NCBI GenBank assembly: GCA_025353525.1
Contig: JANXOO010000670.1
Span: 1-5,498 of the forward strand
Source of the DNA: Schlesneria sp.
Lineage (GTDB): Bacteria > Planctomycetota > Planctomycetia > Planctomycetales > Planctomycetaceae
DNA length: 5,498 bases
Direction of reading: 5' to 3'
This document shows, piece by piece, positions 1 to 5,440 of the stretch (the stretch's first letter is position 1; every line of letters begins with the position of its first letter). The position numbers were made by a program, and so were the translations under genes. The notes under the pieces were generated by a model. That model searched no databases. It was not told where the DNA came from and was given only the letters and a program-made list of their open reading frames with translations.

Positions 1-890
1 CGGCTGTGGCAGTAGAATACGTCACCGGGATACGCTTCACGGCCTGGCGGACGTCGCATCAACAGCGACAGTTGTCGGTAGGCCGTTGCCTGTCGAGTCA
101 AGTCATCGTACACAACCAGAGTGTGTTTACCCTGGTACATGAAGTATTCGGCGATCGATGCACCGGCGTAAGGGGCGATGTATTGCAGCGGAGCAGGATC
201 ACTGGCCGAGGCACTGACGACAATGGTGTATTCCATCGCACCGGCTTTGGTCAGGGCTTCGACAACACCAGCGGTCGAACTGGCACGTTGCCCGCACGAC
301 ACATAAACACAGATGACGTCGCCGCCCTTCTGGTTGATGATCGCGTCGATCGCAACAGCGGTCTTGCCGGTCTTTCGGTCGCCGATGATCAATTCGCGCT
401 GGCCGCGTCCGACGGGGGTCATCGCGTCGACGGCCTTGATACCCGTTTGCAGCGGCTGCTTCACCGGTTGGCGACCCGCCACACCAGGTGCCGTCGTTTC
501 AATCGGCCGCGTTTTGGTCGACATCACCGGGCCTTTGCCGTCCAGCGGCACTCCCAGCGGATCGACGACACGACCGATTAGCTCGTCGCCGACCGGGATC
601 GACAACAAGGCACCGGTCGTGCGAACTTCTTCGCCTTCGGTGATTTTAAGATAGTTACCAAGAATGATCACACCGACGGAGTTCTCTTCCAGGTTAAATA
701 CCTGGCCTCGAACACCGCTTTTGGTGAATTCGACCATTTCGCCAGCCATCGCCGTCGCCAGGCCGTAGACGCGCGCAATGCCGTCACCGACCTCGACGAC
801 GCGTCCGACTTCACTGGTTTGAATCTGACCGCGAAAGCCTTCAATTTCCGTCTTGATGACTGAAGCGATCTCGCCCGCGTTGAATTTCAT
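1..890 (-). CDS. atpA: F0F1 ATP synthase subunit alpha, N-terminal 296 codons (runs off window edge)
   Basis: Alpha subunit of the F1 head, cytoplasmic face of the membrane. It alternates with beta in the hexamer and carries the non-catalytic nucleotide sites. My translation from ATG at 890 begins [17 protein letters not shown], the usual alpha N-terminus, followed by the beta-barrel segment ([17 protein letters not shown], about residues 28-44). The P-loop GDRKTGKT is at residues 170-177. The Walker B stretch TLVVYDDL is at about 257-264, followed by the conserved [15 protein letters not shown] block. About 300 of the usual 500 or so residues are present; the rest lies beyond position 1. A GAGAGG ribosome binding site at 898-903 sits 7 nt before the ATG, so the start is well supported. 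The first 50 bp overlap the end of atpH, which implies translational coupling. No frameshift is seen. Confidence 0.97.
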   Translation of the reverse strand, partial: MKFNAGEIASVIKTEIEGFRGQIQTSEVGRVVEVGDGIARVYGLATAMAGEMVEFTKSGVRGQVFNLEENSVGVIILGNYLKITEGEEVRTTGALLSIPVGDELIGRVVDPLGVPLDGKGPVMSTKTRPIETTAPGVAGRQPVKQPLQTGIKAVDAMTPVGRGQRELIIGDRKTGKTAVAIDAIINQKGGDVICVYVSCGQRASSTAGVVEALTKAGAMEYTIVVSASASDPAPLQYIAPYAGASIAEYFMYQGKHTLVVYDDLTRQATAYRQLSLLMRRPPGREAYPGDVFYCHS

Positions 891-1512
891 TCAGACACCT
901 CTCGCGCAAACGAACGCGAAGTTGTTTCATTTGAGTTTTCAAGGAACCGTCATAGACGGTATCGCCAACGCGAATCGCCATTCCACCGAGTAACGATGGA
1001 TCGATTCGCGTTTCCAGAATCGGCTGTGTTGACAAGGCCGTAGCCATCATATTCCGAATGGCGTCGAGCGTCTGTGAAGACAATTCGACGGCACTCGTTA
1101 CCTGCACTCGCCGCTGACCATCTCGCCGTTCGGCTTCCCGTACGGCCATATCATGGATCAACGGCAACAAATCGAGTCGATCGTGGTGAGCGACAACACG
1201 AATAAAGTTTGCGAACAGTGGCGAAGACCTGGGCACAACGACTCGTTCGAGCAATTGCAGCCTGGCTTCGATACTTAATTCGCGAGTCCGTATCATGCGA
1301 TCAAAATCCGGATTCGCACCCAGCACGTCATGCACGAACGATCCCAATTCTTCCAGTGCAGCGGAGACTCCGTCGGCACCAGACGATTCGAGGTAGGCCT
1401 GCGAGTAGACCCTGGCGATTGATTGAGCGCCGGGATCTTCCATCACTGATGGAATGCGGGTGCGAAGGTCTAGCGATTGCACGTCAGACTGCTCCCTGAT
1501 TCCGTCGGACAT
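841..1512 (-). CDS. atpH: F0F1 ATP synthase subunit delta (OSCP family)
   Basis: Delta subunit, the part of the peripheral stalk that caps the alpha3beta3 head and binds subunit b. Recognised by the N-terminal helix pattern [14 protein letters not shown], the mid-region [18 protein letters not shown], and the C-terminal signature [20 protein letters not shown], then [11 protein letters not shown]. From the ATG at 1512 the protein is 223 aa, longer than the roughly 180 aa usual for the family. The extra length is about 28 residues before the conserved helix and a charged tail of about 16 residues encoded inside atpA. The ATG at 1512 overlaps the end of atpF by 29 bp and has no clear Shine-Dalgarno. 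A GTG at 1482 (213 aa) has AGGGAG 9 nt upstream and starts 1 nt after the atpF stop, so it is a strong alternative start. A third option is ATG at 1443. Family certain, start uncertain. Confidence 0.95.
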   Translation of the reverse strand: MSDGIREQSDVQSLDLRTRIPSVMEDPGAQSIARVYSQAYLESSGADGVSAALEELGSFVHDVLGANPDFDRMIRTRELSIEARLQLLERVVVPRSSPLFANFIRVVAHHDRLDLLPLIHDMAVREAERRDGQRRVQVTSAVELSSQTLDAIRNMMATALSTQPILETRIDPSLLGGMAIRVGDTVYDGSLKTQMKQLRVRLRERCLNEIQRGRDRFSHQDGN

Positions 1513-2116
1513 TCATTTGAGACAGTGCGTCACCCACCAGCCGTTCGTGATCCGCACCCGACAGGCTGCGTCCGATCACGTTTTCGGTTGCGTTGATGAC
1601 GTTGCTCGACACATAGTCGAACAATTCCGACAACGCCTGATCGCGCGACCGTTCGATCTCGGCGATCGCCCGCTGCTTCGTCGCATCGGCCTCTCGCTGT
1701 GCCATCGCAACGATTTCCTGCTTTGCGTGTTCGGCGTCCCGTCGCGCTTCTGCAAGGATATCACGAACTTCTTCCTGAACTTTTGCCAGTTTGAGTTCAT
1801 GTTCTTTCAGCATCGCTTCGGACTTCAGCCGACAGGCTTCTGCATCGGCAATGTTCTGCCGAACACCCCGTTCACGTTCGTCCAAACCCGCTTGCAACGG
1901 CCCCCACGCCCCGGCCTTGAGGACCACGACATAGACGGCAAACGTCACCAGAGAAAAGAGAGCCAGATCGACTCGCCAATTCATTGGCAAAGCGTGTGCG
2001 TCCGCATCCCCGTGACCTGCGTCAGCATGAGTCGTAGCGTCAGCGGCAACGACATTTGCTGGCGAGTTCAGCGCAACGCACAACGTCAGAACGACAAGCA
2101 ATCGCAAAAGGGACAT
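1484..2116 (-). CDS. atpF: F0F1 ATP synthase subunit b with N-terminal signal-like segment
   Basis: Subunit b of the peripheral stalk, anchored in the membrane and dimerising through a long cytoplasmic coiled coil that reaches delta. From ATG at 2116 the protein is 210 aa. Residues 1-25 form a signal-peptide-like segment (MSLLRLLVVLTLCVAL, then ..VVAADA). Next come a His/Asp/Ala linker (about 28-43, His at 30, 35 and 41), one membrane span (about 49-70) and a long charged helix from about 78 to 185 rich in A, E, R and K. The start was chosen because AGGTGG (2123-2128) lies 6 nt upstream. The reading frame is open to a TTG at 2206, but that extension has no such site and would overlap atpE by 40 bp. 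The usual b subunit is about 155-170 aa with no signal peptide, so the N-terminus is extended. Confidence 0.95.
   Translation of the reverse strand: MSLLRLLVVLTLCVALNSPANVVAADATTHADAGHGDADAHALPMNWRVDLALFSLVTFAVYVVVLKAGAWGPLQAGLDERERGVRQNIADAEACRLKSEAMLKEHELKLAKVQEEVRDILAEARRDAEHAKQEIVAMAQREADATKQRAIAEIERSRDQALSELFDYVSSNVINATENVIGRSLSGADHERLVGDALSQMNVRRNQGAV
1492..1497 (-). promoter_or_regulatory. Candidate Shine-Dalgarno AGGGAG for a GTG start of atpH
   Basis: On the minus strand AGGGAG is followed by a 9-nt spacer and GTG at 1482-1480. The atpF stop codon TGA (1486-1484) lies in the spacer, giving a stop-C-GTG arrangement typical of coupled genes. The ATG at 1512 has no comparable motif. 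This favours the shorter AtpH, but does not prove it. Confidence 0.5.
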
Positions 2117-2122
2117 AACCAA

Positions 2123-2128
2123 CCACCT
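2123..2128 (-). promoter_or_regulatory. Ribosome binding site AGGTGG of atpF, partly inside a hairpin
   Basis: AGGTGG on the minus strand with a 6-nt spacer to ATG at 2116; it decides the atpF start. Four of its bases (AGGT, 2125-2128) belong to the 3' arm of a potential hairpin, ACCTG (2141-2137) / CAGGT (2129-2125), with a 7-nt loop. If it forms in mRNA it would limit ribosome access. Confidence 0.6.
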
Positions 2129-2140
2129 GAAGAAAGCAGG

Positions 2141-2166
2141 TTCAAACAGCCGACACCGGCGTTGAA
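2141..2166 (-). other. Composite hairpin just after the atpE stop codon
   Basis: The minus-strand sequence starting one base after the atpE TGA can fold as TTCAA (2166-2162) with TTGAA (2145-2141), enclosing GCCG (2160-2157) with CGGC (2152-2149) around a GTGT loop, with a 1x3 internal loop between the two stems. There is no T-run behind it, so it does not resemble a Rho-independent terminator. A role as an mRNA stability or processing element is inferred from its position only. Confidence 0.4.
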
Positions 2167-2484
2167 TCAGTTGAACGGCTTGTAGTTCGCATTGCTGCCC
2201 ATACAAACGATCAGTGCGAAGAACGTCGCACCTTCGATCAGCGCCGCAGCGATGATCATTGCCGTTTGAATTTGTCCGGCAACTTCCGGCTGACGAGCCA
2301 TCGCTTCAACGGCAGCCTGACCGATGCGACCAATGCCGTATCCGGCTCCGCAAATCGTCAAGGCAGCCCCGATCGCCGCTGAAAAATGAACGCCGCCACT
2401 TCCACCTTCGGCAGCCATGGCCGGAGCGGCCAAAGCGAGGAACACACCGACGCCGTAGACCATTACTCGCAAATTCTGACTCAC
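2167..2484 (-). CDS. atpE: F0F1 ATP synthase subunit c (proton-translocating ring), with signal-like N-terminus
   Basis: Subunit c forms the membrane ring whose rotation is driven by ion flow. The 105-aa product has a signal-like N-terminus (about 1-24, ending APAMAA), then the c hairpin. Helix 1 is glycine-rich (GAGYGIGRIG, 46-55), the polar loop is ARQPE (63-67), and helix 2 contains the ion-carrying carboxylate E84 in AALIEGATFFALIV. Aligned by eye with Na+-type c subunits, the helix-1 glutamine is replaced by I51 and the serine after the glutamate by G85, so proton coupling is inferred. The start is GTG at 2484, chosen because AGGAG (2492-2496) lies 7 nt upstream. An ATG at 2463 is in frame but would lose that site. 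Typical c is about 70-90 aa, so removal of the leader would give a mature protein of normal length. Confidence 0.97.
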   Translation of the reverse strand: MSQNLRVMVYGVGVFLALAAPAMAAEGGSGGVHFSAAIGAALTICGAGYGIGRIGQAAVEAMARQPEVAGQIQTAMIIAAALIEGATFFALIVCMGSNANYKPFN

Positions 2485-2491
2485 TGCAACT

Positions 2492-2496
2492 CTCCT
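2492..2496 (-). promoter_or_regulatory. Strong ribosome binding site AGGAG for the GTG start of atpE
   Basis: The minus strand reads TTAGGAGAGTTGCAGTG: AGGAG with 7 nt to GTG at 2484-2482. It is the best Shine-Dalgarno in the operon as seen by eye. That would fit the need for many c copies per complex, and it settles the non-ATG start. Confidence 0.75.
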
Positions 2497-2507
2497 AACC
2501 CGGAAAC

Positions 2508-2522
2508 CTGGGGAAACCCCAG
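2508..2522 (-). other. Perfect 6-bp GC-rich hairpin in the atpB-atpE spacer
   Basis: CTGGGG-TTT-CCCCAG on the minus strand, a perfect inverted repeat with a 3-nt loop, 22 nt downstream of the atpB stop and 11 nt upstream of the atpE ribosome binding site. No T-run follows, so full termination is unlikely. It may mark a processing or stability point, or cause partial attenuation. Confidence 0.5.
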
Positions 2523-2544
2523 AGACATTTGACCAACAAACACA

Positions 2545-3480
2545 TCAATGAGGATTCACAGCCGCACTGATGAACAACGATGTCAATAGCGCAAATACAT
2601 AAGCCTGCAGAAATGCAAAGAACAATTCCAGCATCCCGAACGCAACTTGCCCCAGAATACTGGCGGGCATCACAATGCCCCACATCATCCCGTCAGCGAC
2701 TGCGATGAACCCGAGAAATACACCCAACACCGTATGGCCAGCCATGATATTGGCGAACAATCGAATCGCCAAAACCCCATGCTTGATCAGCAAGCCACCC
2801 GCCTCAATCAACCAAATCATCGGAAGCAGAACGATCGCAATAGGCTTTGGCAAATCCATATGCGGCACCAGCGACTTCAGAAATCCCTGGATGCCGTCAC
2901 GCTCGGACCCATAAAAAACAACGTGCAGAAATGTCACGACAGCCAGTACACCCGTGACATTGATTTCCGCAGTGGGTGAGCCCAACAGTGGAATCGCCCC
3001 GAGCAAATTGCAGAACAGAATGTAAAAGAAGACGCTCCAGACGTACGGGAGATACTTGTCGGCAGGATGCCCGACCTTGACCTTTGCATGAGCTCCAACC
3101 GCAACGATGCTTGTCGACGAGACCGCTGCGTGATCATGATGCCCGTCACTATTTGAGGCAGCATCGGCATGGCCGTGGTCATCATGGTGGCCGTGGTCAT
3201 GAGGAATCCCGATCAACGGGCGGACAATCTCATCTCGCACGTAAAAGGCGAGCATTTCCCAGAAATTCCACCAGATCCCCTTGACCGGCTTCCCGCCAGC
3301 AACGCGTTGAGCGAGACCTCGAAAGACCAGCCAGACAAGCACCGCAGCAAGAACCTGCAGCACCATGTATTTAGTAAGGGGCCATGGCAATTCCAAATGA
3401 CGATCACGCCCGATCAGATCGAGCATGAACCTGGGAAGCTCCCAGGTCGCCCCGTCGCGTACGTGATGAAATGGATCCAT
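2545..3480 (-). CDS. atpB: F0F1 ATP synthase subunit a with His/Asp-rich insertion
   Basis: Subunit a forms the two proton half-channels beside the c ring. The 311-aa protein has a first span at about 36-56, a long hydrophilic loop (about 57-143) and further spans from about 144 onward. The essential stator arginine is R240 in LAIRLFANIMAGH. Q292 sits in the LQAYVFALLTSLFI helix. At the E. coli E219 and H245 positions there are H249 and E285, the swapped pair known from mitochondrial-type subunits. The N-terminus is DPFHHVRDGATWELP. The loop holds nine histidines between residues 94 and 117 (HDHGHHDDHGH ... GHHDH), an insertion relative to E. coli. E. coli AtpB is about 270 aa. Start ATG at 3480; a weak GAGAAG lies 5 nt upstream. 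Confidence 0.97.
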   Translation of the reverse strand: MDPFHHVRDGATWELPRFMLDLIGRDRHLELPWPLTKYMVLQVLAAVLVWLVFRGLAQRVAGGKPVKGIWWNFWEMLAFYVRDEIVRPLIGIPHDHGHHDDHGHADAASNSDGHHDHAAVSSTSIVAVGAHAKVKVGHPADKYLPYVWSVFFYILFCNLLGAIPLLGSPTAEINVTGVLAVVTFLHVVFYGSERDGIQGFLKSLVPHMDLPKPIAIVLLPMIWLIEAGGLLIKHGVLAIRLFANIMAGHTVLGVFLGFIAVADGMMWGIVMPASILGQVAFGMLELFFAFLQAYVFALLTSLFISAAVNPH

Positions 3481-3530
3481 GACCGCTTCTCGTTAAACCA
3501 GACCCGCCGTCAACAACTTCCTTGTGTCAG

Positions 3531-3914
3531 TCACACCGCACCTGGACGAGGTGGCAGCAGGATGATCCAGGTCTCCAGCGCCAATCCGACCATGTAACTG
3601 ACAATCAACCAAACAGTAAATTCGTAAAATCCGAGATCATGCCGAAGAGTCGTTATGACCAACAATCCCATCAACACGAACAGCATTCTTAAAGCAGTGC
3701 CAACCAGAACGATATACGCCCCGAGGCCCCGACGTTTCATCAAATCACCGGCGTAGACAGTCAGCCACCCCGGAATGAGGCAAAGCAATACCGAATACAC
3801 GGCACCCTCCGCACCCTTGACCCCGTAGCACACAAGGGCCGCCACGACTTCAAGTGCGCCGCACAGAAGCATCCCCAACGTGAACACCGCCTGACGGCGA
3901 ATCAGGGACTGCAT
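3531..3914 (-). CDS. AtpI-like four-span membrane protein of the ATP synthase operon
   Basis: A 127-aa, very hydrophobic protein with four probable membrane spans (about residues 11-30, 35-57, 65-90 and 98-120). It has a basic stretch MKRRG at 59-63 between spans 2 and 3, and GTALRMLFVL at 72-81. Size, span count and position directly before atpB match the ATP synthase subunit I (AtpI/AtpR-like) group. Members of that group are linked to c-ring assembly or divalent cation handling. Sequence identity in this family is low, so the assignment leans on context. The start at ATG 3914 was chosen for GAGGG (3920-3924) 5 nt upstream. An in-frame TTG at 3926 would add four residues but lacks a good site. 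It lies 34 bp after atpZ and 50 bp before atpB, so all three are probably co-transcribed. Confidence 0.7.
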   Translation of the reverse strand: MQSLIRRQAVFTLGMLLCGALEVVAALVCYGVKGAEGAVYSVLLCLIPGWLTVYAGDLMKRRGLGAYIVLVGTALRMLFVLMGLLVITTLRHDLGFYEFTVWLIVSYMVGLALETWIILLPPRPGAV

Positions 3915-3948
3915 CCCAACCCTCAATTTCCAACTTACCCGCCAGCAA

Positions 3949-4188
3949 TCAGCCCTTTGATTTATTGCTCTCCCTGGCGAGTTGCACCAATTCTACCATC
4001 GAAACTGCAAACCCGACGACCGCACCAAGACACAACAGCCAGGGTGCCGTATTGAATTTTCCGTCAGCCCACCATCCGATCGCCGGAGGAACAGCCATCT
4101 GCATCCCGATCGACATCACCCTGGACGCAAGCACGTAACCTCGTGCTACAGAGTTACGACCATCGCGATCATCGTCGCTATCGGACAC
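3949..4188 (-). CDS. AtpZ/AtpI-family small membrane protein, first gene of the ATP synthase operon
   Basis: A 79-aa protein with an acidic N-terminus (MSDSDDDRDG) and two predicted spans (about 22-40 and 49-68). The conserved pattern of the AtpZ / ATPase_gene1 group is visible: SIGMQMAVPPAIGWWADGKF (26-45), then TAPWLLCLGAVVGFAVSM, with the aspartate after the first helix and the T-x-P before the second. In Bacillus, AtpZ and AtpI are reported to act together in Mg2+/Ca2+ transport; a similar role or one in c-ring assembly is inferred here. The start is GTG at 4188. The frame closes with TAA at 4209-4207, so no upstream alternative exists, and the ribosome binding site is weak (AAAGAG region). 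A promoter candidate lies 43 bp upstream. Confidence 0.8.
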   Translation of the reverse strand: MSDSDDDRDGRNSVARGYVLASRVMSIGMQMAVPPAIGWWADGKFNTAPWLLCLGAVVGFAVSMVELVQLARESNKSKG

Positions 4189-4230
4189 AACTTGGCTCTT
4201 TGAGCATTACGGATCGTTCAGGATCGAGGC

Positions 4231-4259
4231 ATGGTATCCTTGCGGATTTCTGAAGTCAA
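4231..4259 (-). promoter_or_regulatory. Sigma70-like promoter candidate for the ATP synthase operon
   Basis: The minus strand carries TTGACT (4259-4254; 5 of 6 to TTGACA), a 17-bp spacer and TACCAT (4236-4231; 4 of 6 to TATAAT). Transcription would start near 4224, leaving a leader of about 36 nt before the GTG of the atpZ-like gene. Placement at the head of the operon in a 190-bp spacer supports it. Promoter consensus in planctomycetes is not well established, so this stays a candidate. Confidence 0.5.
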
Positions 4260-4288
4260 AGCAGGAGGTTTGACACCCGGATAATTCT

Positions 4289-4328
4289 CAGTTTTGGTTC
4301 TTCGACGAACAGCCATTACCCAAAACTG
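4289..4328 (-). repeat. 9-bp inverted repeat with nested stem upstream of the operon promoter
   Basis: CAGTTTTGG (4328-4320) and CCAAAACTG (4297-4289) are perfect inverted arms separated by 22 bp. Within the spacer, GTTC (4310-4307) and GAAC (4301-4298) form an inner stem around GTCGAA. No T-run follows on the minus strand. It lies about 30 bp upstream of the candidate -35 box, so it could be an operator for a dimeric regulator or a folded 3' end of the DUF58 transcript. Function is unknown. Confidence 0.45.
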
Positions 4329-4332
4329 GTAA

Positions 4333-4376
4333 TTCCGGGCAAAAAATCCGCCCGAAAGACGTTGGCATGTCTCGGC
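4333..4376 (-). terminator. Weak terminator candidate after the DUF58 gene
   Basis: Just after the DUF58 stop, CCGA-GAC (4375-4369) can pair with GTC-TT-TCGG (4360-4352), with a 2-nt bulge, followed by GCGG and a run of six T (4346-4341). Overlapping this, TTTCGGGC (4357-4350) can instead pair with GCCCGGAA (4340-4333), including one G-U pair, which places the T-run in the loop. The first fold resembles a Rho-independent terminator, but the stem is bulged and the T-run starts 5 nt beyond it. The two folds are mutually exclusive. Confidence 0.35.
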
Positions 4377-4378
4377 AC

Positions 4379-5290
4379 TCAGCGACCCGCTTTATGCAGT
4401 CGCCGTGACAAAAACTGATGCATCGCAACCTCAAGCGGTTGATCGGTCCTCATCAGTACATAGTCCATATTCATGTCGCGAGCCCCCGAGCGCAGGGTTT
4501 TCAAAAAGCCCTCAAATTCCCGCTGATAAGCTGCTCGCAAAGCTCGCGGTTCTGTCAATTGTTCGCCGAGATTTTCGAGACCTTTGAACAGCGTCGGATC
4601 GACGAACGCAAAATCCTGTTCTGCAGGATCGATCACATGCAAAAGCACCACATCGTGACGTCGATGCCGGAAATGTTTGAGTCCGGTCAAAAGAGCGGCG
4701 GGGTCGTCGAAAAAATCGCTGAGGATCACGACCAGGCCGCGTCGTTTAATCCGTTCCGCCAGATCGTGAAAGATCGGTCCGATTGCCGATTCGGCTCCGG
4801 TCGGACTTTGCTCCAGCGTATGACAGAGTTGCCTTAACTGGGCCGCGGTACTCGCTGGACGCAGGAACTGGCTGACCGAGGAATCGAACGTCGCCAGTCC
4901 GATCGCATCCTGTTGATGAATAATCAGGTACGCGAACGCGGCAGCCACATGTTGAGCATATTCGAGTTTCGACAGCAGCGCAGTATTCGACTTGTAAGTC
5001 ATCGATTCGCTGGTGTCGACAAGCAGATGACAGACGAAATTGGTTTCTTCGTCGTATTGTTTCAGGTAAATACGATCTGATTTTCCGAAGACCTTCCAGT
5101 CGACGTATCTCAAGTCATCACCTGGGACATATTCGCGATGTTCGGCAAATTCGACAGAGAAGCCATGGTAGGGACTTTTATGCATCCCCGAGACATACCC
5201 CTCGACAATCAACCGCGCCTTCAACTCAAGCCCCTTGAGGTTGCTGAGTGCTTCCGGATCGAGAAAGCGTTTCAGTGCGTCATTCCCCAT
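4379..5290 (-). CDS. DUF58 domain protein with von Willebrand A fold and intact MIDAS
   Basis: A 303-aa cytoplasmic protein of the DUF58 family, usually encoded beside MoxR-type AAA+ ATPases; the molecular role is poorly known. The DUF58 signature is clear: HREYVPGDDLRYVDWKVF (51-68), followed by DRIYLKQYDEE (72-82). The vWA-like part follows, with the metal-site DxSxS as DTSES (92-96), a likely threonine ligand at T164 in SPTGAE, and the aspartate D192 in VVILSDFFDD. No membrane span is seen, so this is the short soluble form, near the usual length of about 290-300 aa. Start ATG at 5290 with AGGGGG (5300-5305) 9 nt upstream. No moxR-like gene is visible in the 208 bp upstream. It lies 190 bp from the ATP synthase operon on the same strand, with no evident functional link. 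Confidence 0.93.
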   Translation of the reverse strand: MGNDALKRFLDPEALSNLKGLELKARLIVEGYVSGMHKSPYHGFSVEFAEHREYVPGDDLRYVDWKVFGKSDRIYLKQYDEETNFVCHLLVDTSESMTYKSNTALLSKLEYAQHVAAAFAYLIIHQQDAIGLATFDSSVSQFLRPASTAAQLRQLCHTLEQSPTGAESAIGPIFHDLAERIKRRGLVVILSDFFDDPAALLTGLKHFRHRRHDVVLLHVIDPAEQDFAFVDPTLFKGLENLGEQLTEPRALRAAYQREFEGFLKTLRSGARDMNMDYVLMRTDQPLEVAMHQFLSRRLHKAGR

Positions 5291-5395
5291 GCGGGCTCGC
5301 CCCCTTTAGGATCGGCGCAGAAATAACTGGCGGAACCATTTTGACTGAAACTGACCGAATCGCTCGGCGATATGCTGCGGAGAAAGGCGAAGATA

Positions 5396-5440
5396 TTTTA
5401 CCACAGAGACGAAGAGGCACAGAGAAGGAAGGAGAAGAGG
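5396..5440. repeat. Purine-rich ACCACAGAG-type intergenic repeat
   Basis: On the plus strand, TTTTA is followed by CCACAGAGACGAAGAGGCAC and AGAGAAGGA. It is made of imperfect 8-mers: CACAGAGA (5402-5409), CGAAGAGG (5410-5417), CACAGAGA again (5418-5425), then AGGAAGGA and GAAGAGG. From memory, tracts of this style (ACCACAGAGGCACAGAG...) recur between genes in many planctomycete and other environmental genomes. The copy number here cannot be seen from one window. All 208 bp of 5291-5498 lack a convincing gene, and this tract is the main structure in it. Confidence 0.5.

Noticed and set aside
2117..2206. Upstream extension of atpF to TTG 2206
   Set aside because: It would overlap atpE by 40 bp and put 30 hydrophilic residues before the signal-like segment; AGGTGG before ATG 2116 gives a better start.
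6..2498. Long open frames on the plus strand (for example 6-581, 1454-2185, 2259-2498)
   Set aside because: They lie opposite the recognised atpA, atpH, atpF and atpE genes; their translations are rich in R, H, Q and P, show no family motif, and are explained as antisense shadows of GC-rich genes.
2495..2683. 62-residue minus-strand frame over the end of atpB
   Set aside because: It is out of frame with the conserved C-terminal helix of AtpB and reads through a noncoding spacer.
4188..4207. Nine-codon leader peptide starting at ATG 4207 before the atpZ-like gene
   Set aside because: No ribosome binding site and no regulatory codon pattern; most likely chance.
5341..5376. Plus-strand TTGACT with TATGCT as a promoter
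   Set aside because: The spacer is 24 bp, too long, and no plus-strand gene follows.
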